Below are positions 28,438 to 39,078 of a stretch of DNA of 64,000 bases, piece after piece (position 1 is the stretch's first letter; each line of letters opens with the position of its first letter). A program made the translations under genes and the position numbers. A model generated the notes under the pieces. The model was not told where the DNA came from. It did not search any database and saw nothing but the letters and a program-made list of their open reading frames with translations. The DNA lies in the NCBI GenBank assembly GCA_026874595.1, contig JAPPUL010000084.1, positions 848,356 through 912,355 on the forward strand. The letters run 5' to 3'. Source of the stretch: Sipunculus nudus (taxonomy: Eukaryota > Annelida > Sipuncula > Golfingiida > Sipunculidae).

Positions 28438-28987
28438 GTGCAAAGAAAAATTCACTTCATTCGTAGAGTAGCTTATAGTGTTCTTGGCTTAATAGTTTTA
28501 CTTTTCCTTTTTATTGTTTATCTTGGCGCTTTTAAGACTGTTTCTTTTATTGAAAAGGATATTGGTCCTTATACTCTTATCTTTAATCAAAATAAAGGGC
28601 AATTACGACAAAACAGGTACCATTATAGAAGAAGTTGGCAAACAAATTAAAAAGAAGTATAATATCGAATGTATGGTTGGTTTTGGCATCTTTTATGACA
28701 ACCCGAGGCAAGTTAAAGTTGAGGATTTAAGAAGTGATACAGGATGCATAATTCAAGAAACTGATCTTGATAAGATTAAGGACAATATAGAGGTCAATAA
28801 CTTCAAACGTCGCAAATTCCTAGTCGCTCAATTCCCTTACAAAAATAAATTCTCTATCCTAGTTGGCATGATTAAAGTATATCCCCTAATTCAAGACAAA
28901 ATCGAAACCGATAACTTTAAAATAGAGTTTATGATGGAGATTTACGATAAGAAAAATGATCTAATCTTATACCTAATACCTGCTTAG
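28438..28987 (+). pseudogene. Membrane-anchored GyrI-like domain protein, one frameshift
   Basis: Two frames: 28438 on gives a membrane anchor (VLGLIVLLFLFIVYLGAF) and IGPYTLIFNQNKG; the next frame continues NYDKTGTIIEEVGKQIKKKY, GFGIFYDNPRQVKVEDLRSD, to a stop at 28987. Together ~180 residues of a GyrI-like small-molecule-binding domain. Removing one G from the GGG near 28608 joins them. It may bind a ligand at the membrane. It precedes murD by 16 bp, so it may be the first gene of that run. Error or genuine decay cannot be separated here. Confidence 0.72.
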
Positions 28988-29003
28988 ATAGAGAAAAGAG
29001 CAT

Positions 29004-30367
29004 ATGAGCTTTATGGATAGGCAATTCCTAAATTCTTTGCAGAATGAGCATATCCTTATAGCAGGAGCTTGCGGCTTAACAGGTTTGGCTTTACTTTCCT
29101 TTTTATCTTCTAATAAGATTAATAAAATATCACTTTATGATATTAAAGACCTTAAGCATATTAAAAACTCCATAAAACATATTAATAATAAAGAATGTAT
29201 TAAAAAGATATTCTCACAAGGCCAAACACCATATTTAGGGGATATAGATAGAATCATTATAAGCCCGGGTGTGCCGTTCAAAAACACTTTCATTCAAAAT
29301 GCTTTAGCTATGGGCATTCCTGTAAATACCGAAGTGGAACTTGCAACTATGCTATGCCCAAGTAAAAACCTTATCGGAGTAACAGGCACAGATGGTAAAT
29401 CTACTGTCGTAACTCTTTTATACCATATCCTTAAACAAAAAATACCTATTAAAGACCTAAAACTTGGCGGCAATATAGGAACCCCTTTTATATCGTTTGT
29501 CCAGGAGCTAACTCCTAAATCTACTGTAATCCTTGAGCTTAGTAGTTATATGTTAGAAGGCAAGCCCATACCTTAAAAAACCGCTTGCTTGCCGTTACGA
29601 CTCCTTTAATGATTACATTAAAGCTAAACAAAATATCTTCTTAGGCCAGTCCCAAAACGATAACGCTATTATTAATAAAGACGATGCAAACTCAAAAACT
29701 GTTTTAAATAACATAAAATCTAAGATTACATTCTTTAGTATGCAAGATAAAAGTGCCGACATCTTCCTAAAAGACAATACCATCTACCTAAAAGGGCAAA
29801 GTATTTTATCTATTAAAAATCTACCTCTTAAAGGCACTCATAAAGAAAATATCCTAGCAGCATGTGCATGCGCACTACTCCACAATGCATCTTCAAACGA
29901 TATAGAAACTGGTTTTAAAGGGACTTTAGAGGACTTGAACACAGATGTGAGCATATAGATATTATAAATGGAGTTACATTTATAAACGACAGCAAAGCAA
30001 CAACGGTACAAGCAGTTAAAAAAGCACTGACTGACAAACAAAATGTTATACTACTGATGGGCGGACGCAATAAGAATCTTGATCTTGGCTCACTAAAAGA
30101 TGATATAAATTATAATGTTAAGGCTCTAATATTATATGGAGAATCAAAAGACATCTTAAAAAAAACCCTTAAGCATCATAAATACCTACATAAAAGAGAA
30201 ACTCCAAAATGCCTTCCAAAAAGCTATTAATATCGCAAAAGAAGACGATATAATAATGTTGTCCCCCTGCGTGTACAAGCTTTGATCAATTTAAAGATTA
30301 CAAAGAACGTGGAACTTACTTTAAAAGGCTTGTAAAAGAGTATAAAAGAAGTATAGAAGACGTATAA
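29004..30367 (+). pseudogene. murD: UDP-N-acetylmuramoylalanine-D-glutamate ligase MurD, multiply frameshifted
   Basis: MurD motifs are spread over several frames: GACGLTGLALLSF (UDP site), VTGTDGKSTVVTLLY (P-loop), GGNIGTPF, ELSSYMLEG, then DSFNDYIKAKQNIF, then NGVTFINDSKATT, LLMGGRNKN, and DYKERGTYFKRLV. At least four indels, near 29568, 29937, 30209 and 30270; the last three are single bases in A, G or C runs. Separately, about 8-10 residues that should contain the conserved TNI-x-x-DHLDR motif are missing near 29600 in every frame. Without that segment MurD should be inactive. It would add D-Glu to the peptidoglycan precursor. Confidence 0.85.
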
Positions 30368-30388
30368 AAAAGACCTATTTATAAATTA

Positions 30389-31513
30389 ATGAAATATATT
30401 GACATAAAAATCTTCACAACGACATTCATCCTATTGCAATAAGCATAGCATTTATGTATGGTTCTAGTGCAAAGGTAGCACAACGTCTTAATCTAGCTGA
30501 TACCTACTTTCTAACTCGACAGTTAATATACGGCCTCATATCGGTAATATTAATTTTATTTATTGCCCGAATAAACCCAAAAGTTTTTTTTAAAGCTTTC
30601 CTCTCTTACAGTACTTATCACCCTAACGCTGCTTATTATGGTATTAATACCCGGCATAGGCTCTGAGATAAGCGGAACACGCCGTTGGATAGATATTGGC
30701 TTATTTTACATACAGCCCTCAGAACTATCAAAACTTGCAATAATACTTTTCATGGCAAAAAAACTATCTAGTCCCGAGCTAAAACTAAACTCCTTTAAAG
30801 ATCTTGCTCCTATGCTACTTATAATAGGCTTATTCTTTACTCTAATATTTATAGGGAAAGACTTCTCAAGCTCCTTTTTAGTACTTTTTGTATCTTTAAA
30901 TATCCTCTTCATAGCCGGAGCTCCAATAAGATATTTTTTATATATAGCTCTAACAGGCCTACCTCTTTTATACTTTCTCCTAACCTCAGTAAGCCACATG
31001 AAAGAAAGGCTATTAAAATATATAAAGAAGTTCATAGACACCAGCTATTCACCACTCCAAGAGAAACTTTGCAACGAAAGGAATAAGCGAGTCAGGTTTA
31101 TTTGGAAAAGGTTTTGGGATAGGGCAGTTATAATAATCCGATACCGGAAGCACATACAGACTTTTACTTTGCAACAATAGTACTTGACACAGGATTTATC
31201 GGAGGCCCTTACAATACTATTTCTTTATATGTATTTATATTACCAATGTTTCAAACTGCTAAAAAACATAGAGGAGCTATCACAAGCCTATATACTACAC
31301 GGAGCTATGCTTATGTTAATATACCAGACGGTATTTAATCTAAGCAGCGTACTTGGCACTATCCCAATAACTGGCATAACGCTTCCTTTTTTAAGCTTCG
31401 GCGGTAACTCACTAATAGTATCAAGCATTTTCATAGGTTTAATACTCTCGCTTAAAAGAGTCTCAACAAAAAACAGGACAACAAACATACAAAAAATAGA
31501 TAATGGATATTAA
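30389..31513 (+). pseudogene. ftsW: Cell-division SEDS protein FtsW, multiply frameshifted
   Basis: Pieces in shifting frames reconstruct the order of FtsW: an N-terminal membrane segment, SEISGTRRWIDIGLFYIQPS (SEDS signature, G-x-x-R-W and QPSE), long hydrophobic segments, ESGLFGKGFGIGQ, PEAHTDFYFATIV (loop 7 region), and GITLPFLSFGGNSLIV (GxTLPFxSxGGSSL). At least five indels, near 30430, 30605, 31065, 31130 and 31200. FtsW polymerises septal peptidoglycan. Sequence conservation at the motifs is good, so any loss is recent. Confidence 0.85.
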
Positions 31514-31565
31514 GAAAACTGACGACGTTAAAGCAGTTGTTTTATCTTTTGCTTGAAACGATAAA

Positions 31566-31864
31566 AAAGAGTGCGATAAAAAAGGGTGCGATAAAAAAGG
31601 GTGCGATAAAAAAGGGTGCGATAAAAAAGGGTGCGATAAAAAAGGGTGCGATAAAAAAGGGGTGCGATAAAAAAGGGTGCGATAAAAAAGAGTGCGATAA
31701 AAAAGAGTGCGATTAAAAAAGAGTGCGATAAAAAAAGAGTGCGATAAAAAAGAGTGCGATAAAAAAGAGTGCGATAAAAAGAGTGCGATAAAAAAGAGTG
31801 CGATAAAAAAGAGTGCGATAAAAAAGAGTGCGATAAAAAAGAGTGCGATAAAAAAGAGTGCGAT
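31566..31864. repeat. 15-bp tandem array, twenty copies, between ftsW and ftsQ
   Basis: Unit GATAAAAAAGGGTGC in the first part, GATAAAAAAGAGTGC in the second, with occasional 14-, 16- and 17-bp units. GTGCG occurs 20 times from 31571 to 31858. Each unit holds GTG CGA TAA: a start codon two codons before a stop. The last GTG (31858) is followed by a mutated unit and becomes the probable ftsQ start. The array occupies the place where murG and murC stand in many division clusters. Confidence 0.95.
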
Positions 31865-32700
31865 TACAAAAGAAGAAGGAATTAATAAAATACATATATT
31901 ACATAGTCCTTGCAATAGTGTTGCTATTTGGACTATTGGTCTTTGTTGATGCTAAAGGCTATTTTAAGATAGATAATGTATATGTAAACGGACGGGAGTT
32001 AACGCGCTACGAACGGGAAGTGTTACTAGGGAGGGATTTCAGATAAGATATACAAGCTGGAGACTAAAAAGCTATTAAAGCGTACTCAAAAGTTATACAA
32101 AACGTACGCAGTGAATATAGAGCTTAGGTATCCAAATAAAGTGCTTATAGAGGTTTTGGATGGAGAAATAGTTGCATTATTAGAAGTAGTTTTGGCTAAA
32201 GACATAACCGAAAAGGGCGTAAAAAACAATAAGGGAGCACAATATAAAATATATAGGATTAGATAAAAGAGGCTATGTAGTAAAAAGATATGTAAAAACC
32301 CTTTTGGAAGCATCCGATAGTTCAAAAGGCAACAGTTTAATGAAAAGGGTATAAAATATAAACTTGGGGATAGGGTATATAAAGCAGATATAGGGGTCAG
32401 TACTATTTACGTTAAATATATTAAAAGAGATAAATAAAAAGAGTATGAAAAGATAGAGAAGATTTAAACTATACTCAAATGAAGAGAAGAACTATTTTAA
32501 AATATAGAGGAATAAAGAGCAAATTCTACTTTGGTAGAGAGCTTAAGTTACGCAATATATTCTACCTGCTTTCGTTTATAAAAAGCGGCTTTATAGGAAC
32601 TATCAAAGGGACAAGTGCTAAAGCAGATGTTAAGATAGGAGATGCAAATAAAGGGTACGACCTGCGCTTTGAAGAGATAGTAGTAGAGAAGAAAGGCTAG
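31858..32700 (+). pseudogene. ftsQ: Cell-division protein FtsQ, multiply frameshifted
   Basis: The first piece, from GTG at 31858, has a short basic cytoplasmic end, one membrane helix (YIVLAIVLLFGLLVFVD) and a POTRA-like start (YFKIDNVYVNGRELTRYE). Further frames give VNIELRYPNKVLIEVLDGE, RGYVVKRYVKTLLEASDS, LRNIFYLLSFIKSG and YDLRFEEIVVEK, the last resembling the FtsQ/DivIB C-terminus. At least four shifts. Identification rests on topology and position before ftsA as much as on motifs. It would bridge early and late divisome proteins. Confidence 0.68.
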
Positions 32701-32804
32701 AAGAAAAGCTAGAAGTGAAAAAGAAGAAAAGCTAGAAGCAATGCGGAAGTTGAAGCGACATAGGATATAAAAACGAAGAGACAAAAAAAATATACGGGGA
32801 AGAT

Positions 32805-34012
32805 ATGGAAAGAGGTCTCATAACAGGACTTGATATAGGCACAACAACAGTTTCGGCAGTAATAGGCGAGATGGATGAAAATAATGAGTTTTTGGTGCTT
32901 GGGGTTGGACAATCGCCCTCAAATGGATAAGAAAGGGAATAATAGTAAATATAGGACAGCACAACAGAAGCAATATTAAAAGCGGTTGAGGAGGCAGAAC
33001 TTATGGCAGGTATAACAGTAAGCTCGTTATACGTGTCTATAACAGGATCGCATATAGAGAGTAAAAATAGCCGAGGTGTGATAGCGGTATCAAATAAAAG
33101 CCGAGAGATAACAGACAAAGAGATAGCCCGAGCAATAGAAGCAGCACAAACAATAAACTTACCGTTAGATAGAGAGATTAGTACATGTAATACCGTGGGA
33201 ATTCATAGTAGACGATCAAGACAATGTAAAAGACCCGGTTGGGATGACAGGAATACGCTTTGAGATAAATACCCATATAGTAACTGCAAGCACAACAGTC
33301 TTACAAAACATAACAAAGAGTGTAAACCGAGCAGGATTTAAGATAGACAATATAGTATTAAGTGCTCTTGCCTCAGCAGAAGCGGTATTAACAGACGAAG
33401 AAAGAGAGCTTGGAGTACTTTTGATAGACATCGGAGGGGGCACAACTGACATTCTCGTAGCTTATAATGGCAGCACAAGATACAGTAAAATCCTGCCAAT
33501 AGGTGGGCAAACATATAACAAAAGACATATCTGTAGGACTCAAGGTCCCTGACAATACAGCGGAATATGTAAAACTAAACTACAATCTATATAAAATGCC
33601 AAGTGAGGAAATAGAAATGGAGACGAGGAGATTGAGATACCGGCAGTAGGAGGAAGGAGTAGGATAAAAGTTTTGAGAGATAGTGTAACAGATATAATAT
33701 CACCACGCCTTGAGGAAATATTACTACTTGTATACAATGACATTAGACGTAATGGGATGTTAGATTATATAAACGGCGGGATAGTTCTTACAGGCGGTTC
33801 ATCACTCCTATCGGGAATCGAGATTCAAGCCGACAATATATTTAAACTTGCCTGTACGAGTTGCACTTCCAAATCTAAGTGGAGGCCTTAAAGACAAGAT
33901 AGCCTCACCAAGTTACTCAACAGCTGCAGGACTTGTAATATACGGTTTTAAGAACGAGGATGCTGGCATTGTTGGCAGTCAATATAAAAATGGAATATTA
34001 AAACGTGTTTAA
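32805..34012 (+). pseudogene. ftsA: Cell-division actin-like ATPase FtsA, multiply frameshifted
   Basis: Clear FtsA segments: TGLDIGTTTVSAVIGE (phosphate 1), ITVSSLYVSITGSHIES, SREITDKEIARAIEAAQTIN, then GVLLIDIGGGTTDILVAYNG (phosphate 2) and GGIVLTGGSSLLSGI (adenosine motif). About seven single-base changes are needed: near 32930, 32965, 33180, 33510, 33620 and 33850, plus one more. Most, but not all, lie in short homopolymers. The C-terminus (GILKRV) lacks an obvious long membrane-targeting helix, but the frame there is uncertain. FtsA tethers FtsZ to the membrane. GGGGAAG precedes the ATG. Confidence 0.88.
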
Positions 34013-34174
34013 AACATCTATAAGTGAATTTGCAAAAGACTTTTTTGGTTAAGTGGGATTTAGCTTTTGGGGATTTAGCTTTTAAAGAGGCTTTTTTAAT
34101 AGCTTAAATAGTTTTAGATATAGTTTAAAAAATAGTTAAAACGAAAAATTATAGTTCTGGGAGGGGGACATATA

Positions 34175-35390
34175 ATGAGTATAGAAATATTTGGAGAAGA
34201 GCAAAGCCCAACGATAATAAAGGTTGTGGGAGTTGGCGGGGGAGGATGTAATGCAGTAAACCGTATGATAAATTCGAATATACAGAATGTAGATTTTGTA
34301 GTAGCAAAACACAGACGCCCAAGCCCTTAAGTTTGTCAAAAGCATTACACAAGATACAAATAGGAACGAAGCTGACAAAAGGTCTTGGCGCCGGAGCAAA
34401 CCCAGATATAGGAGAGAAAGCGGCAATAGAAGACAAGGCAAAAATACTTGAGAGCCTACAAGGTGCCGACATGATATTCATAACGACTGGCATGGGCGGT
34501 GGGACAGGCACAGGAGCAGCACCGGTCATAGCAGAAGTTGCAAAAGAAACAGGCGCTTTGGTTGTCGGAGTTGTAACCAAGCCGTTTTCACTTTGAAGGA
34601 CGACAAAGGATGGAGAAGGCAGAACGCGGGATATCACAGCTTGTTAAAATGGTAGGACACACTAATAACCATTCCAAACCAGAACTTACTATCCTTTGTA
34701 GACAAAAACACTTCGTTTAAGGATGCCTTTTTACTTGCTGATGATGTGTTACGGCAGGGCGTACAGGGCATATCCGACATAATAACTGTTCCGGGTCTTG
34801 TAAATGTTGACTTTTCAGATGTAAGGACAATAATGAGCAAAGCAGGAAATGCTATTATGGGAATAGGGATTGGCAAAGGAGAAAATAAAGCAAAAGAAGC
34901 AACAGAGGCAACTATATCTAATCCTTTACTTGAAGGAGTTAGGATGGACGGTGCTAAAGGAGTTTTGGTAAACGTAACGGGCGGAAATGATTTATCACTA
35001 ATGGAATATGAAGAGATTGCAACCCTGATAACAAAAAGTGCCGATAAGGATGCAAATATTATAATAGGGACAGCCATAGATACTGCAATCACAAACGAAG
35101 TTAAGATTACTGTTATTGCTACAGGATTTAATGAAAAACAGAGCGTTTCCTCAAAAGATTTAGATAAAAGGCAAAGTGGACGGACGGATAATCGAGAAGT
35201 AAAAGAAGTTGGGATCAACAATAATGTAGCAGGAGCTAACCATACAACTAGCCATAATATAACTAACCATAGAGGAGATAGAATAAATTTTAGAAGGGAT
35301 ATTAGTTATAAAAAAGAGGAGCACGGTGTTGGGACACAGTTATACGATGAGAATGATCTTGATATACCAGCTTTTTTAAGGAGAAAGTAA
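34175..35390 (+). pseudogene. ftsZ: Cell-division tubulin FtsZ, frameshifted
   Basis: [53 protein letters not shown] (tubulin signature), [20 protein letters not shown] and GILVNVTGG-like [17 protein letters not shown] identify Fts[11 protein letters not shown] is the conserved C-terminal peptide for FtsA binding. Four single-base insertions break it: an A near 34307, a T near 34333, a T near 34588 and a G near 34653. After that it is open to 35390. A strong ribosome-binding site, GGGAGGGGG, precedes ATG. Its motif conservation argues that an intact gene is or was recently functional. Confidence 0.92.
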
Positions 35391-35806
35391 AAGCAAAAGT
35401 AAAAGTAAGAACGAAAAGTAAGAACAAAAAGAAAGCAAAAGTAAGAACGAAAGTAAGAACGAAAAGTAAGAACGAAAAGTAAGCAAAAGTAAGAACAAAA
35501 AGTAAGAACGAAAAGTAAGAACAAAAAGTAAGAACAAAAAGTAAGAACGAAAAGAAAGCAAAAGTAAGAACAAAAAGTAAGAACAAAAAGAAAGCAAAAG
35601 TAAGAACAAAAAGTAAGAACGAAAAGAAAGCAAAAGTAAGAACAAAAAGTAAGAACGAAAAGTAAGAACAAAAAGTAAGAACAAAAAGAAAGCAAAAGTA
35701 AGAACGAAAAGTAAGAACAAAAAGAAAGAACAAAAAGTAAGAACGAAAAGTAAGAACGAAAAGTAAGAACGAAAAGTAAGCAAAAGTAAGAACGAAAAGT
35801 AAGAAG
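35391..35806. repeat. Purine tandem array downstream of ftsZ
   Basis: More than 400 bp of AAGTAAGAACGAA / AAAGTAAGAACAAA / AAAGAAAGCAAAAGT units, period mostly 10-14 bp in higher-order blocks of ~44-60 bp. It begins right after the ftsZ stop. Antisense frames through it look like long hydrophobic ORFs but are only repeat translations. The remaining ~130 bp to 35938 are AT-rich with nothing seen. Confidence 0.93.
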
Positions 35807-35938
35807 CGAGCTTGCTATTGGAATTAGTTAGTTAGATTAAATGACAAAATATAAAGTACTCGATTTATAATAATAGTATTATACTAATATGTAGTTTAAT
35901 AATACTTAGTATGAAAATAATCGGTTAAGATAATTTCA

Positions 35939-37219
35939 ATGTGGATTATAAATAGTTTACTTATAATATTACTTGTAACAGGGTGTAGCGCTGAGGATAA
36001 GAACCTCAAAAAGGGAAATGAGTACTTTGCAAAGAAGGACTTTGATGAGGCTTTAATCTATTATGAACAGGCAATAAAACAAAAGGAAGATTACGCATCC
36101 CAAGAAGAGAATATAAGCCATACATTATATACATTAAGTAAAAGTGCTTATGAGGCTAAAGAATATACTAAGGTAATAGCACTCGTAAGACAGCTACTTG
36201 CAATATTCCCAGAAAGCGCTTACAAAAGAAATGTCATAGAACTTAGCAATAAATCAAAAGAAGAAGAAATAAAAAAGTTATATAAAGAAAAGGATTATAG
36301 TAAGACATTAAAGCGGCTAGAAGAATATGAGCTTAGCAGTTCAAGATGGACTAAAGACATAAGAGCAAACAGTTTATACGAAAAGGCAAAAGAGCATTAT
36401 AGCCGCGAAGAATATTATATAGCTCAAAAAATATTAAGCCTTATACTAAATACCAATAATTCTTTAAGAGATAAAAAGGAACTTTTAGAAGAGCAGATAT
36501 TGTATAAGGATGGAGTAAGTCAATACGAGCGCGAGGCATATAGAAATTCAAATAATGCATTCTCGGAGCTACTTTTAAAATATCCTAAGTCCAAATACAA
36601 AGAGAAAGCCAAAGAATACATATCAAAATTAGAAAAGGCAAAACCTTTAAATAAAATATCAATTAAAGCTCAGGGAATAGAAGGAACAGTAGGAACAGTA
36701 GGAATAGAAGGAATAGAAGGAATAGAAGGAATAGAAGGAATAGAAGGAACAAAAACAATAGAATTGCTAAAAGAAAAGGGTGAAAAAGAAAGTCCATACA
36801 AAAATGCTGATCTAATTGTACTTCTAAGTTATTTTAAAGCTGAGAAACTGAAGAACAAAGAGAATCTTAAAAAGAATATTTTTGTGCAATACGAAGAAAA
36901 ACATGTAACTATACGCGGCAAGCTATTAAGTTACAAAGAAAACCCAAATAAAGGCCTTCTGGATAGAAAAACACGTGGGGTACTTGACAATTTCCTAAAA
37001 AAAGAAAGTAATAAAGCGCTTAGCTATAAATATGAAATAATCCTTGAGCGGCTACCAAACATAAGAGTTCTAGTTAAAGAGAATGACTTTCTAAAACTTG
37101 ATCTACGACAGCCAAAACGAGCTCTTGTAATAGAAGGCCAGATACTAAACTCAAAACTAAAAAGTAATGATGAAATACAAATAATTGTAATAACAACAAC
37201 TGTAAAACAAGTCTTCTAA
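35939..37219 (+). CDS. TPR lipoprotein
   Basis: 426 residues. A short lipoprotein signal with lipobox LLVTGC (Cys ~16) is followed by TPR-like helices (GNEYFAKKDFDEALIYYEQA, YRNSNNAFSELLLKYPKSKY), the latter in the style of BamD/YbgF proteins. A GIE-GIE low-complexity segment (~residues 245-270) comes from a 9-bp DNA repeat. The C-terminal ~150 residues form a separate unrecognised domain (NIFVQYEEKHVTIRGKLLSY). It is probably anchored in the inner or outer membrane; the role is unknown. It is intact although surrounded by frameshifted genes. Confidence 0.72.
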   Translation: MWIINSLLIILLVTGCSAEDKNLKKGNEYFAKKDFDEALIYYEQAIKQKEDYASQEENISHTLYTLSKSAYEAKEYTKVIALVRQLLAIFPESAYKRNVIELSNKSKEEEIKKLYKEKDYSKTLKRLEEYELSSSRWTKDIRANSLYEKAKEHYSREEYYIAQKILSLILNTNNSLRDKKELLEEQILYKDGVSQYEREAYRNSNNAFSELLLKYPKSKYKEKAKEYISKLEKAKPLNKISIKAQGIEGTVGTVGIEGIEGIEGIEGIEGTKTIELLKEKGEKESPYKNADLIVLLSYFKAEKLKNKENLKKNIFVQYEEKHVTIRGKLLSYKENPNKGLLDRKTRGVLDNFLKKESNKALSYKYEIILERLPNIRVLVKENDFLKLDLRQPKRALVIEGQILNSKLKSNDEIQIIVITTTVKQVF

Positions 37220-37353
37220 TTCTCTGCCTTCATTTTGTCTTAACTGTGCCTTGCTTGCAGGTTGAGCAATCAAAAATATAAAAAGCATAATACCTAATTA
37301 AGTCTAGTGTTTTATAATATCAGTTTGATTTAAAAAAATAATATAAAGCACTT

Positions 37354-38803
37354 ATGAATAATAATATTAGAGAAAAAGAGCATAAAGTAAATGAGTTTTT
37401 AGAGACTCAGCACCAAAGCCATTCGATAATAGCAAGTCTAAACGAAGGCATTATATATTACAGCATAAAGGAAGGAGTACTATTTTATAATAGCGTTGCC
37501 AAAAGATTATTCAAAAGTGATATAACAGGGTATAAAGAAAGTGCACTTATAAAAAGATTTAAAAGAGTAGTAAATGCTAATAAAAGACCACTCACTAAAA
37601 ATACTTATCCCCTAGAAAAGACAATAAGAAACCAAACCCCGCTACTAAACCAAAAGATAGGAATAATTGAAGAGGAAGACGTTAAAGAGGAAGGGACAAA
37701 GGAAGGTAAAAAAGGAGGGCGAGAAACCCTAATATGGCTTTCCCTAAACACTTACCCAGTATACGAAGAGAGTCTACTTGAGCCATCTTCAATAGTACTA
37801 TCATTTCGCGATATAACAAAAGAGGAGAATAGCCTTTATTTGCTTAAAGAACACGAAGCAAAATTAAATGCAATAGTAAACTCAATTCCTGACTTAATAA
37901 GCCTGCAAGACGACGAGGGAAGATATTTGCTTGCAAATGAATCGCTTATGAAGATGTTTAGAATACCCTCAAAAAGCTACATATTAAAAACTCCAAAAGA
38001 GATAGAAAAGAAGCTTTCTAAAAAACATAAGGAAGTATTTAGCAAATGGTATATAAAAGACGCTTTTAAGCAAAGAGATAGATTAATACAGGATGAACGG
38101 CAAATTGTACTTGCAAATGGCCAAACTAGGACCTACGACACTTTAAGTATAAAGCTTAAAGAAGAAACCGACAAACTAAAAGGCTTAATAACGGTAGGAA
38201 GAGACATAACGCAAAGAAAACAGCTTGAAGATGCGCTTGAAAACGATTTAAAAGAGATGGACACAATACTTGAAAAAAGTACAACTGGCATAGCATATGT
38301 AAAGAGTAATAGATTCAGTTGGATAAACCATAGATTTGCAAAGCTTTTTGGGTATAAGAAAGAGGAGCTTGAAAACAAGCGGGTAAAAATACTTTATCCG
38401 TTTTCAGGCAGAGAATACACACAATTCTTAACTGATATAGATAATCAATTTCTAAATAAAAGGAATTATAGTTTCGACTTTCCGGCAGTATGCAAAGGAG
38501 GCAATATAATATGGTGTAAGTTCAAAGGTAGACTTATAAAAGAAAAATGATGGCAGACTTGGGACAATCTGGGTAACAGACAACATAACAGACGAAAAAG
38601 CACAAAAGGATATACTTATATTACACAGAAACAAATTAGAAAGTATAGTTAAAAAACAAATGGAAGAGATATGGATATTAAAGAGAAGATTATACAAAGA
38701 GCTTAAAAGCCACAAAAGAACAAAGGAGTTGCTAGAAACTAAAAAGTTGCTAGAGACTAAAAAGAAGTTGATACATGGCAATTCAAACGAAGCTAAGTTA
38801 TGA
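37354..38803 (+). CDS. Multi-PAS domain protein, one frameshift near the C-terminus
   Basis: Three PAS-type segments: residues ~22-50 with associated part to ~150 (IASLNEGIIYYSIKEGVLFYN, SIVLSFRDITKEE), ~170-285 (VNSIPDLISLQDDEGRYLLA, GLITVGRDITQRK) and ~300-400 (TGIAYVKSNRFSWINHRFAKL). The frame stops at 38550, but dropping or adding one base in the A-run there continues it as GTIWVTDNITDEKAQKDILI, then a coiled coil to a stop at 38803. No histidine kinase or GGDEF domain follows, so it would sense and pass a signal by protein contact, unless truncated. Confidence 0.72.
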
Positions 38804-38991
38804 CACGAGGACTTTTATAACCTCTCTTGCCGCCCACCAATAATTGTCATATACGCAATGACACAAATATGACAATCCTTATAAATTAACCTAAAGCAAA
38901 AATAATGATATGAGAATATTGCATATGAGAATATTAAAGGAGGTGTGAAAAGGAGAGGAAAGAGGAACAATAGAATAAAATAGGATAATGA

Positions 38992-39065
38992 AAAAGAAAA
39001 GAAGGAAAGAAAAGGAGGAAAGAAAAGGAGGAAAGAAAAGAAGGAAAGAAAAGAAGGAAAGAAGA
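38992..39065. repeat. AGGAGG-rich tandem repeat between convergent genes
   Basis: About five units of ~13 bp, GAAAAGGAGGAAA changing to GAAAAGAAGGAAA, between the PAS gene and the end of gltA. Each early unit contains a perfect AGGAGG, yet no start codon follows, so a translational role is unlikely here. The rest of the 275-bp gap holds a TTGTCAT...GACAATCC imperfect repeat and nothing else. Confidence 0.85.
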
Positions 39066-39078
39066 ATGTCAAAAGTTA

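Noticed and set aside
31566-31864. CRISPR-like array
   Set aside because: Units of 15 bp are directly adjacent with no unique spacers, and no cas genes are present.
31513-31949. Lys-Glu-Cys-Asp repeat protein ORFs over the ftsW-ftsQ gap
   Set aside because: Simple translations of the 15-bp array with no start context other than the repeat itself.
35302-35783. Three overlapping hydrophobic ORFs on the minus strand (FLLFVLTF repeats)
   Set aside because: They are translations of the purine tandem array in three frames; no RBS and no non-repeat sequence.
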